From assembly GCF_016805305.1 (NCBI RefSeq), contig NZ_JAERQN010000009.1, positions 248,001 through 312,000 of the forward strand: a stretch of DNA of 64,000 nt, written 5' to 3'. Shown here in pieces: positions 44,536-53,309 of the stretch. Numbering within the stretch: position 1 is the stretch's first letter; each line of letters begins with the position of its first letter. Source of the stretch: Falsiroseomonas ponticola. Lineage in GTDB: Bacteria; Pseudomonadota; Alphaproteobacteria; Acetobacterales; Acetobacteraceae. Position numbers and translations under genes: made by a program. The notes under the pieces were generated by a model. The model worked only from the letters and a program-made list of their open reading frames with translations. It was not told the origin of the DNA and did not search any database.

Positions 44536-45362
44536 CGGCGCAACCCCCAGGAGGTGAGGGCCGAGAAGCTGGGCCGGCCGCGATCCTTCTCCACCGGCGG
44601 CGCGCCGAGGTCGAGGCGCTTGGCGAGCGTTTCCGCCAGCAGGGCGATATCCTCCGACCCCGGCCCGACGCCTTCCACCGGCAGGCGGCGATCGGCCAGC
44701 GCCTCCGCCACCGCCGGGTCGCGCGCCACGGCGCTGACCGGGCGTTCCCCCATGGCCTGCTGCGCGAATTCCAGCACCGCGTCCGAGAGCGGCGCGCCGA
44801 GATCCACCTGGTTCAGCACCAGCATCGCCTTCAGCGCGGCACGCGATGCCAGCGTGCCGCGGCCGAGGAAGCGCCCGCTGGCGACGGAGGGGATGAGGGA
44901 GGCGGAGCCGCTATCGGCCAGCAGCACCACGCAGATCACATCCGCCAGCGGCAGCACGGCCGACAGCGCCGGGGAGGGGCCGGGCGCGGCATCGACGATC
45001 ACGACGCGCCCCGGGGCGGCCACCATCTCCCGCACCTGCTGGCCGAGCAGGTCGGGGCGTTCCAGCAGCAGCCGCGTCAGGTCCAGCGAGGCCTTGGGCT
45101 CCACATGCCCATGCGGCAGCAGGCCCACCCCCGCCCGCGTCTGCCGCAGCGCATCCTGCCAGCGCAGCCCGTCGGGCAGACCGGCCAGGAAGCCCGCTTC
45201 CTCATGGATCGGCACGCCGAGATGCAGGCGCAGCGCGTTCTGGGGATCGAGGTCGAGCGCGATCACCTCCGTCCCGCGCGCGGCAAGCACGGCGGCGACG
45301 CTGGCGGCCAGGGTTGTCTTGCCGACACCCCCCTTGGGAGACACGAAGGCGATGAGCGGCAT
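44532..45362 (-). CDS. bcsQ: Cellulose biosynthesis ParA-like ATPase BcsQ, 276 aa
   Basis: MinD/ParA family ATPase with the deviant Walker A KGGVGKTT at 10-17, followed by LDLDPQNAL (switch I) and VIVDAAPG (Walker B, about 118-125). BcsQ is thought to position the cellulose synthase at the cell pole. It precedes bcsAB in the same direction, with a 4-base overlap. The gene upstream is a Pro-rich protein. The length is normal for BcsQ. Confidence 0.85.
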   Translation of the reverse strand: MPLIAFVSPKGGVGKTTLAASVAAVLAARGTEVIALDLDPQNALRLHLGVPIHEEAGFLAGLPDGLRWQDALRQTRAGVGLLPHGHVEPKASLDLTRLLLERPDLLGQQVREMVAAPGRVVIVDAAPGPSPALSAVLPLADVICVVLLADSGSASLIPSVASGRFLGRGTLASRAALKAMLVLNQVDLGAPLSDAVLEFAQQAMGERPVSAVARDPAVAEALADRRLPVEGVGPGSEDIALLAETLAKRLDLGAPPVEKDRGRPSFSALTSWGLRR

Positions 45363-45380
45363 GGACGAATCGGACTCGCT

Positions 45381-46022
45381 TCAGGGTCGGCCGGGCGGGG
45401 GCGCCGGGGGAACACGGCGATCCGGCCCGCCGGGCGGGGGAGGAGCGGATGGGGCGATCTCATCCAGCAGGGCGAAGCGGCGCGGGGCGGCGTCCCGCCG
45501 CGGCGCCGGCGGCGGGGCCCGGCGTTCGGCGGGGGCGCGCGATTCCCGCCCGCGGAAGGCGATGATCGGGTCGAAGGCGTCGGGATCCGGCAGCACCACG
45601 GGCGGACGGCCGGTCGGGACAGGCCGCGCCGGCCGCGCGACCGCGGCGATGAGGGGCGCGTCCGGCGGGGGCAGCGTGACCGGCGCGCGCCGGGGCGGAA
45701 GGCTCGCGGCCGGGGATTGATCCTCCGGCGGCTGCGCCAGGCGGATGGGCGGGGAACGCAGCGGCAGGGCAGGCGCCACCGGCGGCAGGACAACAGGCGG
45801 CATGGGCGCGGGCGGCGCCGGTTCCACCGGCGCTTCCGGCGGCGTGGCGAGGACGGGATGCTCCGCGGTGTCGGAGTCGGCCTCCGGCAACACCTCCGCC
45901 AAGGCATCCGGCATGGGCGCCGCCTCGCGCCGCTCGATGACGATCTCCGGCGCGCTGAAGGCCCGATAGCTGAAATGGCGCAAGCCGCAGGCGGCTGTCA
46001 GGCGCTCGATGTGGAGTTCCAT
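45381..46022 (-). CDS. Proline-rich protein at head of cellulose operon (BcsP/BcsR position), 213 aa
   Basis: The short N-terminal segment (MELHIERLTAACGLRHFSYRAFS) is the only part with folded character; the rest is Pro/Ala/Arg-rich low complexity with repeated P-x-R patterns. In alphaproteobacterial and betaproteobacterial cellulose operons, proline-rich BcsP/BcsR/BcsO-type proteins occupy this place before bcsQ and tune synthase assembly. I cannot match it to one of them with certainty. GGAGG lies five bases before start 46022. It ends 18 bases before bcsQ. Confidence 0.5.
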   Translation of the reverse strand: MELHIERLTAACGLRHFSYRAFSAPEIVIERREAAPMPDALAEVLPEADSDTAEHPVLATPPEAPVEPAPPAPMPPVVLPPVAPALPLRSPPIRLAQPPEDQSPAASLPPRRAPVTLPPPDAPLIAAVARPARPVPTGRPPVVLPDPDAFDPIIAFRGRESRAPAERRAPPPAPRRDAAPRRFALLDEIAPSAPPPPGGPDRRVPPAPPPGRP

Positions 46023-46676
46023 CCCAACCTCCGGGCGGTGGACACCGCTGGGACTCATCCGCTCTGTTTGCCGTAAATCGTCGCAGAGCGTCAAACATCT
46101 GATTCGATTACACCCCTGGCGCGAGCAGTCGGGGACGAGGCGACCGCTCCGGCGCCCCGAACGCGCCGGACAGGCGCCGCGACTCCGCCTCGCGCGCCCG
46201 ACGACTCCGCGTGGTTGCAAGGGTTCCACGCCCTGGCCGCGCCGCGCAGGGGGGGATCCGGCAGGCCGGCCACGCCGCCACGCGCCCGCCACGCCGGCCC
46301 GGGCGCCTAGCCATCGCGCCCCACGGGCAATTGCCGAATTTTGGAACACATCCTGTGCCCTTCAAGTCGCTTTTTCGCGCCAGACTCAGGCCGTTGTTGA
46401 CGGCCCTCGGAAATGATCTACCTTGAGTTGCGCCCTGACCGCAAATATGAACGTCAGGGATGCAGCCGAAAGGCCGGTTTCGCGGCGGGTGGACCAGCCT
46501 TCGGGGCTCACGACTCACGCTTTAGTGATGATCCAAAAATAATACCAGGTTGCGAAAGCGGGACGTCTCCAAGCGCCCCGCCAACGCCACCGCCCCGGCT
46601 CCGCGCGGGCAGGCCGCCCGCTAGCCCATCGCACCGCCCGGCAGGGTCCGGCCGCCGCGATGAAGGAGAACCCGCC
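46023..46676. other. Gene-free divergent region upstream of cellulose operon and FkbM gene
   Basis: No gene is supported in these 654 bases. It should hold promoters for both directions. TTGACG occurs on the minus strand (46089-46094) and on the plus strand (about 46396), each without a good -10 at normal spacing; the plus-strand one is followed by GATCTACCTTG. The middle is extremely GC-rich with CG-rich short repeats. An A-rich stretch (CCAAAAATAATACC near 46530) stands out. Nothing else recognised. Confidence 0.45.
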
Positions 46677-47663
46677 ATGAGCACGCTCGACGAACGCGCC
46701 GCCGCACGCCGCTTCGAGGATCGACCCGTCCCGCCGCGTCGCATCGTACCCCTCGGCGGGGATGAGGTGCTGGTGGAAACCGCCTGGGGCGGCTTCGTCG
46801 TCGTCCCCTCCTTCAACCTGGACATGGCCATCGGCGTGGTGCGCGACGGGGTGCACGAACCCTGGACCACGCGGCTGGTGCAGCTTCTGCTGCGGCCGGG
46901 CGACATCTGCCTCAACGCCGGCGCCGGCTTCGGCTACTTCGCCTGCCTCGCCGGGCGTCGCGTGGGCGCGGCGGGCCGCGTGGTGGCGGTGGAGCCGAAC
47001 CCGCATCTGCTGCCCTTCCTCCTCAAGTCCCTGCACTGGAACGGCAGCCACGGCCATACGGAGGTCTTCGCCCGCGCCCTGTCGGACGAGGCCGGGCGGG
47101 AGATCGCCTGCCGCTTCGACCCTCAGCGCCTTTCCACCCTGCCGCCCCGCTGCCCAGCCGCGGAGGGCCCGGAGGAGCCCGGCCTGCCGCCGGACGGCCG
47201 CTGGTCCGCCGGCACGGTGGGGCGGCTGGTGGATGCGGAAGGGCGCTGGGGCAAGGGGTTCGGCCTCGCCGTGCCCTTCACCGCGACCACCACCACCATC
47301 GATCGCGTCGCCGACCGGCTGGCCCTGCCGCGAATCGACCTGCTGCACCTCGACCTCGGCGGCGCGGAGCCGCTGGCGCTGCGCGGCGCGCAGCGGGTGA
47401 TCGCGGGCTCGCCCCAGCTGCGGATCCTCACGCGCTGGAGCGCCGCCCACCACGCCCGCCTCGGCGCGCGCCGCCGCGCGGCCTTCGAGGAGATGTGGGA
47501 TTTCCTGGCCGGCCTCGGCTACGCCGTGCGGATGCTGGAGCCGCTGATCGACCGGGATGGCGGGATCCAGCTTTCCACCCCGCTGACGCATGAGGCGATG
47601 ACCACGCTGGCGCTGCCGGGGCACTACCTGTGGTCGCCAGGCGACGACGACGCGCTGCCCTAG
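46677..47663 (+). CDS. FkbM-family methyltransferase, 328 aa
   Basis: AdoMet-dependent methyltransferase of the FkbM family, which modifies sugars or exopolysaccharide units. The N-terminal part has LRPGDICLNAGAGFGYFACLAG (AdoMet motif I about residues 75-96), then VVAVEPNP (motif II). The typical D-x-L-x-L-D-L-G (IDLLHLDLGGAE) appears near residue 222, and TATTTTIDRVAD precedes it. GGAG lies nine bases before ATG 46677. It sits alone, divergent from the cellulose operon, so it may act on a cell-surface polysaccharide. The substrate is not predictable. Confidence 0.8.
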   Translation: MSTLDERAAARRFEDRPVPPRRIVPLGGDEVLVETAWGGFVVVPSFNLDMAIGVVRDGVHEPWTTRLVQLLLRPGDICLNAGAGFGYFACLAGRRVGAAGRVVAVEPNPHLLPFLLKSLHWNGSHGHTEVFARALSDEAGREIACRFDPQRLSTLPPRCPAAEGPEEPGLPPDGRWSAGTVGRLVDAEGRWGKGFGLAVPFTATTTTIDRVADRLALPRIDLLHLDLGGAEPLALRGAQRVIAGSPQLRILTRWSAAHHARLGARRRAAFEEMWDFLAGLGYAVRMLEPLIDRDGGIQLSTPLTHEAMTTLALPGHYLWSPGDDDALP

Positions 47664-47769
47664 CGGGAGCCGGCGCGATCCCGGGAAGGTGATGAGGCGG
47701 GGGCAGCCTGCGCGGCTGGGTTGCGGTATCCGGGGGCGGTAGCTCCTCCCCACCGGATTGCCTGCCGCC

Positions 47770-48783
47770 ATGCGCTTCCTGCCGCTGCTCCTGCCTCTCC
47801 TGGCCTCGCCCGCCCTGGCGCAGATGCCGCCCGTGGCGGTGGTTCCCCCGGCGGCGCCGGCGCCGGACCCGCGCGGCAGCTTCACCTTCAACTACGAGAA
47901 CGACACCCTGGCCGGCACGGACCGCTACTACACCAGCGGCGTGCAGCTGGCCTGGCGGTCCCCCTCCACGGACCTGCCCGGCCTGCTGCGGTTCCTGGAC
48001 GGCCAGCTCGATGCGCTGCTCGGCCCGGGGGAGGTGCGCTGGGGCTTCGGGTTCGGCCACGCCATCTACACGCCGCGCGACACGCTCTCCCCCATCCCGG
48101 ACCCGACGGACCGGCCCTATGCCGGGCACCTCTATGGCGCGCTGGTGCTGCAGCGGGATGAGGGCTTCGCGCTCTCCACGCTGGAACTGCAGGCGGGTGT
48201 GGTCGGGCCCTCGGCGCTCGGCGAATTCGTGCAGAACAACGTGCACGACCTGATCCGCGACTATTCGGCCAATGGCTGGTCCCGCCAGCTGAAGGACGAG
48301 CCGGCGCTGAACGTCGTGTTCGAACGCACCTTCCGCACCCCGGCGCTGCGCCTGGGCGGAATCGAGATGGACCTGCTGCCTTCCGCGACCCTGGCACTCG
48401 GCACCGTCAGCACCTATGCCGGCGCCGGTGCCACGCTGCGCATCGGCAATGGGCTGGAAGCCGATTACGGCGCGCCGCGCATGCGCCCGGCGCTGGTCGG
48501 TTCCGCCTTCTTCCAGCCGCGGCAGGAATTCGGCTGGTACGGCTTTGTCGGCGGCCAGGGCCGCGCGGTGCTGCACGACGTGTTCCTGGACGGCAACACC
48601 TGGCGGAATGACGGGCCTTCGGTGAACAAGCGGCCCTTCGTCGGCGACCTCTCCGCCGGCTTCGTCGTGCACTGGCGCGGCTTCCGCCTGGCCTACAGCC
48701 AGGTGCTGCGGACCGAGGAATTCTACGGCCAGCGCGGCGGCGCGCAGTCCTTCGGGTCGCTCGCGCTCACCGCGCGGTTCTGA
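47770..48783 (+). CDS. LpxR-like lipid A 3'-O-deacylase (DUF2219), outer membrane, 337 aa
   Basis: Outer-membrane beta barrel that removes the 3'-acyloxyacyl chain from lipid A, remodelling the surface. Signal peptide at residues 1-18. The catalytic Asn-Asp pair is N44-D45 (NYENDTLAGTDRYYTSG), and His159 (QNNVHDL) corresponds to the conserved catalytic His of this family. The protein ends in TARF, a barrel-type terminal Phe. Length (337) fits LpxR. It is a stand-alone gene, converging with the lyase gene to its right. Confidence 0.85.
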   Translation: MRFLPLLLPLLASPALAQMPPVAVVPPAAPAPDPRGSFTFNYENDTLAGTDRYYTSGVQLAWRSPSTDLPGLLRFLDGQLDALLGPGEVRWGFGFGHAIYTPRDTLSPIPDPTDRPYAGHLYGALVLQRDEGFALSTLELQAGVVGPSALGEFVQNNVHDLIRDYSANGWSRQLKDEPALNVVFERTFRTPALRLGGIEMDLLPSATLALGTVSTYAGAGATLRIGNGLEADYGAPRMRPALVGSAFFQPRQEFGWYGFVGGQGRAVLHDVFLDGNTWRNDGPSVNKRPFVGDLSAGFVVHWRGFRLAYSQVLRTEEFYGQRGGAQSFGSLALTARF

Positions 48784-48805
48784 CCCGGCCGCGCGCCGCG
48801 GCGCT

Positions 48806-50308
48806 TCAGTTCGCCCGCGCCAGCACCCGCGCGAAATCGGCATCCAGCTGCGCCAGCGCCGCGTCGATCCGCCCGCGCTGCGCCGTCGCCCATTCCCCAT
48901 GCCCCGCCAGCCGCGCTCGCGCGGCCGCCAGCATGCGCGTCATCTCCGCGGGCTGCGGCCCGCCCGGCGTGGCGCGGGCGCGGATGATGGCGGCGGGGTC
49001 CAGCGCGGCGCGGAAGGCGGCTTCCGTCATCGGCAGGTCGGATTCCGGCATCCCCATCTCATGCAGCACCTCCCGGTAGATTCGCTGCGCCTCGGCATAG
49101 GGGAAGGTGCTGGGGCGGAAGTCGCGGGACCGGGCGACATCGACGATGACGCTCGCGAAGTGATGCCCGGCGCGGAAGGGCAGGCCGTGCCGGTGCATCA
49201 GCACATCCGCCACCTCCTGCGATGCGGTCCAGTCGAGGTCCAGCTCCTCCAGCGCCCGGGCGGGGTTGAGGACGAGCGCGCGCAGCACGCGGTCCCATTG
49301 TTCCAGCATGCGGGTGGTGGCGGCGGTCAGGGCGACGTTGTCGGCGACGCTCTTCGCATCGTTCATGCCGGGCGGGATGTTGTGGGCCGCGATGGTGCGG
49401 CCGGTTGCAAGCGTCACGACCATGCTGGCCTGGCGGCGCACATCGTTCAGCAGGCCCGGGTTCCGCTTCTGCGGCATGGCGGAGGAGACGTAGGTGTTGC
49501 CATCGCCCTCCGCCAGCAGCAGCCAGGGGCGGGGCTGCGCGTATTGGGTCATGACATCGGCCAGGTAGGCGCCGGCATGGATGGCGATGCCGGTCGCGAC
49601 GGCGCCGAGTTCCACCGGGATCTCCGCCGCCAGGATCTGCGCGGCGTCATAGGCATTGTCGATCGTGGCGGGGAAGCCGAGGTAGCGCGCCATCCGGTCC
49701 CGGTTCAGCGGCCAGCTCGTGCCGTTCAGCACGGTGGTGCCCATGGGGGAGAGGTCGAGCCGCGCATAGGCTTCCCGCAGCCGCTGCATGTCCCGCTCCA
49801 GCCCCGCGACATGGCCCAGCAGGTAGTGGCCGTAGCTGTTGGGCTGGGCGGCGACGCCGTTGGTGTAGTTGGGCACGATGGTGTCGCGGTGCCGCTCCGC
49901 CGTGTCCAGCATCGTGGCCGTCACCTGGCGCAGCGCCGCCGAGACGCGCAGCAGCTGCTCCCGCAGCATGGCGGACCGCACGGTGGTCAGCATGTCCTGG
50001 GAGGAGCGGCCGGCATGGATCAGCGTGGCCTCCACGCCCGCGGCCTCGATCAGCAGGGGCTCGAAGGTGATGACCAGGTTGGGGCGCCTGCCGCCGGGGC
50101 GGCCGCCGGCCTCGATCACCGCGTTCAGCCCGCGCGCGATCCGGGGGGCGAGGGCGGGGTCGAGCAGCCCCTCCTCGCTGTTGATGACGATGCTGGCCTT
50201 GTTGATCTGGCCCAGCCAGTAGAACTCGTCGCGCCGCGGCGCGGGCTGCGCCAGGGCCTCGGACGCCATCGCGCCCGCGATGATCGCTGCCGTCATGAAA
50301 TGCCTCAT
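48806..50308 (-). CDS. Exported argininosuccinate-lyase-superfamily protein, 500 aa
   Basis: Belongs to the fumarase/aspartase/argininosuccinate lyase superfamily. It has the signature loop SSAMPQKRNPG (about 270-280; consensus S-S-x-M-P-x-K-x-N-P) and an early GRSSQDM segment (T/S-x-x-D-type substrate loop). The unusual part is a clear signal peptide (MTAAIIAGAMASEALAQ after the ATG at 50308, with GGAGG upstream), so the enzyme is probably periplasmic. Reaction unknown; classical ASL is cytoplasmic. The divergent neighbour is a LysR regulator gene 53 bases away, which probably controls it. Confidence 0.7.
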   Translation of the reverse strand: MRHFMTAAIIAGAMASEALAQPAPRRDEFYWLGQINKASIVINSEEGLLDPALAPRIARGLNAVIEAGGRPGGRRPNLVITFEPLLIEAAGVEATLIHAGRSSQDMLTTVRSAMLREQLLRVSAALRQVTATMLDTAERHRDTIVPNYTNGVAAQPNSYGHYLLGHVAGLERDMQRLREAYARLDLSPMGTTVLNGTSWPLNRDRMARYLGFPATIDNAYDAAQILAAEIPVELGAVATGIAIHAGAYLADVMTQYAQPRPWLLLAEGDGNTYVSSAMPQKRNPGLLNDVRRQASMVVTLATGRTIAAHNIPPGMNDAKSVADNVALTAATTRMLEQWDRVLRALVLNPARALEELDLDWTASQEVADVLMHRHGLPFRAGHHFASVIVDVARSRDFRPSTFPYAEAQRIYREVLHEMGMPESDLPMTEAAFRAALDPAAIIRARATPGGPQPAEMTRMLAAARARLAGHGEWATAQRGRIDAALAQLDADFARVLARAN

Positions 50309-50361
50309 CCCCGCTGGTCCTCCCGCCTTGGCGGGCATCGGGCCCGCGGCGCCGCCACCTG

Positions 50362-51243
50362 TCAAGCCGCGCCCATCAGCGCGTGGCGCTGGCGCTGGAA
50401 CAGCGCGGCGACGGCATCGGCCACGGCGCGGATGGCCGCGACATCGGCCAGGTCCTCATGGATCAGCAGGTAGGCATCCTCGTCGGTCTCCGGCGGGAAG
50501 GACGCCACGCGCACCAGCGCGCCGGTCGCATCCGCCGGCGCGCAGGGCAGCACCGCCATGCCAAGGCCCGCCAGGCAGGCGCGCAGCCGGATGGGTGTAT
50601 CGTCCAGCACCGCGACCGGCGGGCGGTCCCCCACCACCGCCTGCAGCGCGGCGACGGTGCGGGACTGCGCGGGCGGACGGGCGAGGCCGATATAGGGCAG
50701 GGCGGTCACGTCCGGCGCCACGCCCTCCGCCAGCAGGGACCGCGCGGCGTAGAGCGCGACGCGCACCCGCGCCAGGCGCCGCATCACCAGGCGCCCGCCC
50801 TCCGGCGGGTCCCGCATGCGGATGGCGATTTCCGCTTCGCGGCGGGCCAGCGACAGGATGGCGCGGGACGGCAGCAGGGAGATGACGATGCCAGGCGTGG
50901 CGGCGGCCAGCGCCGCCATGTGGTCCACCAGCACCAGGCCCATGGAGGCCGTCGCGGTGATGCGCACCACCTCCGTCTCCCGCGCCGCGGCCGCGCGGCG
51001 GATGGCATCCGCCCCGCTGCCCATCTGGCCGAGCGCTGCCACGATCCGCTCCCCGCGCCGGGTCAGGCGCAGCCCTTCGGGCCGGCGCTCCAGCAGCGGC
51101 TCCCCGGCCCAGGCCTCGAAGGCTTCCACCCGGCGGCTGGCGGTGGCGGTGGAGAGGCCGAGCTTTGCCGCGGCCTTGCGCCAGGAACCGGCCTCCACGA
51201 CGGCGGCGAAGACCTTGGCGTCGTCCCAGGAGAAGTCGCGCAT
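50362..51243 (-). CDS. LysR-family transcriptional regulator, 293 aa
   Basis: N-terminal winged HTH (WDDAKVFAAVVEAGSWRKAAAKLGLSTATASRRVEAFE, residues about 6-43) followed by the LysR substrate-binding domain (about 90-290). It is upstream of the lyase gene on the same strand, 53 bases away, and probably activates or represses it and perhaps the small gene upstream. The ligand is unknown. Confidence 0.88.
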   Translation of the reverse strand: MRDFSWDDAKVFAAVVEAGSWRKAAAKLGLSTATASRRVEAFEAWAGEPLLERRPEGLRLTRRGERIVAALGQMGSGADAIRRAAAARETEVVRITATASMGLVLVDHMAALAAATPGIVISLLPSRAILSLARREAEIAIRMRDPPEGGRLVMRRLARVRVALYAARSLLAEGVAPDVTALPYIGLARPPAQSRTVAALQAVVGDRPPVAVLDDTPIRLRACLAGLGMAVLPCAPADATGALVRVASFPPETDEDAYLLIHEDLADVAAIRAVADAVAALFQRQRHALMGAA

Positions 51244-51264
51244 GGCGGTGATGGTGGCCCCCGG

Positions 51265-51612
51265 TCAGCGGTCGAGCGACCGGAGGGCGGCTTCCAGCAT
51301 CCAGCCGTGGTGGCGGCGCGGCATGGGTGGGGCGCGATCGGCTTCCGGCAACTGCCAGGGGGAAGCGTAGACCGGCCGGCGGAGCCCCCGGAAGATGGCG
51401 GCCAGCGAGGGCGCCGCCCCCAGCAGCGCGGCATCGCAGGATTCCGCCAGGCGCCGCGCCACCGGGGCGGCCGGGCCGCCCTCCGTCAGCGCCGCTTCCA
51501 GGGCCGCGGCATCCAGGGCCAAATGGCCAGCCTGGCGCAGCACCGCCGCATCCCGCTGCCACAAGGCCCCATCCGCCGCCGAGAGCAGCACCAGCATCCC
51601 GGGCTGTCGCAT
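51265..51612 (-). CDS. Hypothetical protein upstream of LysR gene, 115 aa
   Basis: Not recognised. GGAGG eight bases before 51612 fixes the start. The beginning MLVLLSAADGALWQRDAAVLRQAGHLALDAAALEAAL looks like a small Rossmann-like strand-helix unit. It lies 21 bases upstream of the LysR gene in the same direction, so probably co-transcribed. Function unknown. Confidence 0.5.
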   Translation of the reverse strand: MRQPGMLVLLSAADGALWQRDAAVLRQAGHLALDAAALEAALTEGGPAAPVARRLAESCDAALLGAAPSLAAIFRGLRRPVYASPWQLPEADRAPPMPRRHHGWMLEAALRSLDR

Positions 51613-51784
51613 CGCCCTGTCCTCCGTCGTTGCGGGGGGAGGATGCCGGGCCGGGCCCGGGCGGCGCGACCGCCAATGCCGAAACGCCGCGTTACGCGCT
51701 TGACCGTGCAATCGGTTGCTTGGTAACAGAATGGCACCGGAGCCGCGACGCGGCACGGCGGGAAGAGACGGGCCCTACCAAACA

Positions 51785-53254
51785 ATGAACGACGTATCCG
51801 ATGCCACCGGCCTCGGTCGCCGCGCGATCTTCGCTGCGGCGGCCGGGGCCGCAACTCTTTCGGCCGTTCCGGCGGCGCCGCGGGCCCAGCCGGCGGCGGA
51901 CCCCGCCAGGCCCATCCTGATCCGCGGCGCCCATGTGCTGTCCATGGACAGCCAGGTGGGCGACATGCCGCTGGGCGACATCCTGATCGAGCGCGGCACC
52001 ATCCGCGCCGTCGCCCCGAATATCGAGGCCGCGGGCGCGCAGGTGATCGACGGCGCGGGCCGCATCGCCATGCCGGGCATGGTCAACGGCCATATCCACC
52101 TGGCCCAGACCATGCAGCGGGGGCTCTCCACCGAGCATTCCTTCGTCGGCTACTTCCAGACCATCGTGCTGCGCCATTCCAACCGGATGACGCCGGCCGA
52201 TGTGAAGCTGGCGGACCAGGCGGGCGGGCTGGAACAGATCGCATCCGGCGTCACCACCGTGATGGACTGGTCGCGGGAGACGATGAGCCCCGACCACGCC
52301 GATGCGGCGATCGAGGGGCTGGACGCCGCCGGCATCCGCGCGGTCCTCGCCTATACCGCCCCGCCCATCCCGCAGGGGGGCGACGCGGCCGCCATCCATG
52401 GCCGCATGGTGGACCATGCCAAGGCACTGAAGGCGGGCAGGCTGGCGGCGTCCGACGGGCTGATCCAGCTCTGGACCTGCCTCCAGGGCCCGGACTTCAC
52501 GCCGCTGGAGCCCGCGCTGGTGGATATGCGCCGCCTGGCGGAGATCGGCGTGCCCATCGCCATCCACACCGGCGCCAGCATCTACGCCAACCGCAAGCCG
52601 CGCCTGCTGGCGCAGCTGGATGCGGCGGGGCTGCTGAACGACCGGCTGCAGATCGTCCACGCCAACAACCACGAGGATGACGAGTACAAGCTGGCGGCCG
52701 ACAAGGGCGTCATGCTGGCCTCGACGCCCGAGGTGGAGCTGCGGATGGGCCATGGCCATCCCAGCTTCTTCAAGGCGGCCGCGGCGGGCATGCGGGTCTC
52801 GGTCGGCACGGACATCCCCTCCATGGTCGGTGGCGGGCTGCTGCCGCAGCTCCGCGTCGCCATGGCGGCGGAGCTGCATCGGCTGAACCTGATCGCCATC
52901 GCGGCCACCCGCACCGTGGCGCAGACGCCGCCGGTGACGGCGCGGCAGATGCTGGAATTCGCCACCATCGGCGGCGCGCGGGGCCTCGGGCTGGATCGCG
53001 TCACGGGCAGCATCACGCCGGGCAAGCGGGCCGACATCATCCTGGTCCGCACCGACCAGCCCCTGACGACGCCGGTGAGCGACCCCGCGGGCCTGGTGCT
53101 GCTGCAGGCCAGCGCCGGGGACATCGAGACGGTGATCGTCGATGGCCGCATCCGCAAGCAGGGCGGGCGCCTCTCGGATGAGGGCGCGCCCGCGCTGTTC
53201 CGCCGCCTGCAGGACCGGGCGGAGGAGATGGCGGCCGCCGCGTCTCGCGGCTAG
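51785..53254 (+). CDS. Amidohydrolase-family metallohydrolase with Tat-type signal, 489 aa
   Basis: TIM-barrel metal-dependent hydrolase of the ATZ/TRZ-like (cytosine deaminase/chlorohydrolase) group. It has GHIHLAQ (first metal-binding H-x-H, about residue 103), a later Asp-rich IVHANN (about residue 287), GTDIPS near 344, and the C-terminal beta-sandwich (RADIILVRTDQP). N-terminal GLGRRAIFAAAAGAATLS is a Tat-like signal (twin Arg followed by hydrophobic core), so it is probably periplasmic. Start 51785 is chosen because the signal begins there. Substrate unknown. It is divergent from the LysR/lyase block. Confidence 0.8.
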   Translation: MNDVSDATGLGRRAIFAAAAGAATLSAVPAAPRAQPAADPARPILIRGAHVLSMDSQVGDMPLGDILIERGTIRAVAPNIEAAGAQVIDGAGRIAMPGMVNGHIHLAQTMQRGLSTEHSFVGYFQTIVLRHSNRMTPADVKLADQAGGLEQIASGVTTVMDWSRETMSPDHADAAIEGLDAAGIRAVLAYTAPPIPQGGDAAAIHGRMVDHAKALKAGRLAASDGLIQLWTCLQGPDFTPLEPALVDMRRLAEIGVPIAIHTGASIYANRKPRLLAQLDAAGLLNDRLQIVHANNHEDDEYKLAADKGVMLASTPEVELRMGHGHPSFFKAAAAGMRVSVGTDIPSMVGGGLLPQLRVAMAAELHRLNLIAIAATRTVAQTPPVTARQMLEFATIGGARGLGLDRVTGSITPGKRADIILVRTDQPLTTPVSDPAGLVLLQASAGDIETVIVDGRIRKQGGRLSDEGAPALFRRLQDRAEEMAAAASRG

Positions 53255-53309
53255 CCCCATCGTAACCGTGCGTTGCCCTGGCGGCGCTGGCTGTGGCAAG
53301 CAGCGCCGC

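Noticed and set aside
42460-45720. Long plus-strand open frame (about 1086 codons) opposite bcsAB and bcsQ
   Set aside because: Antisense shadow caused by GC3 bias; low-complexity R/H/G/A translation, while the minus strand has clear GT2, PilZ and ParA motifs.
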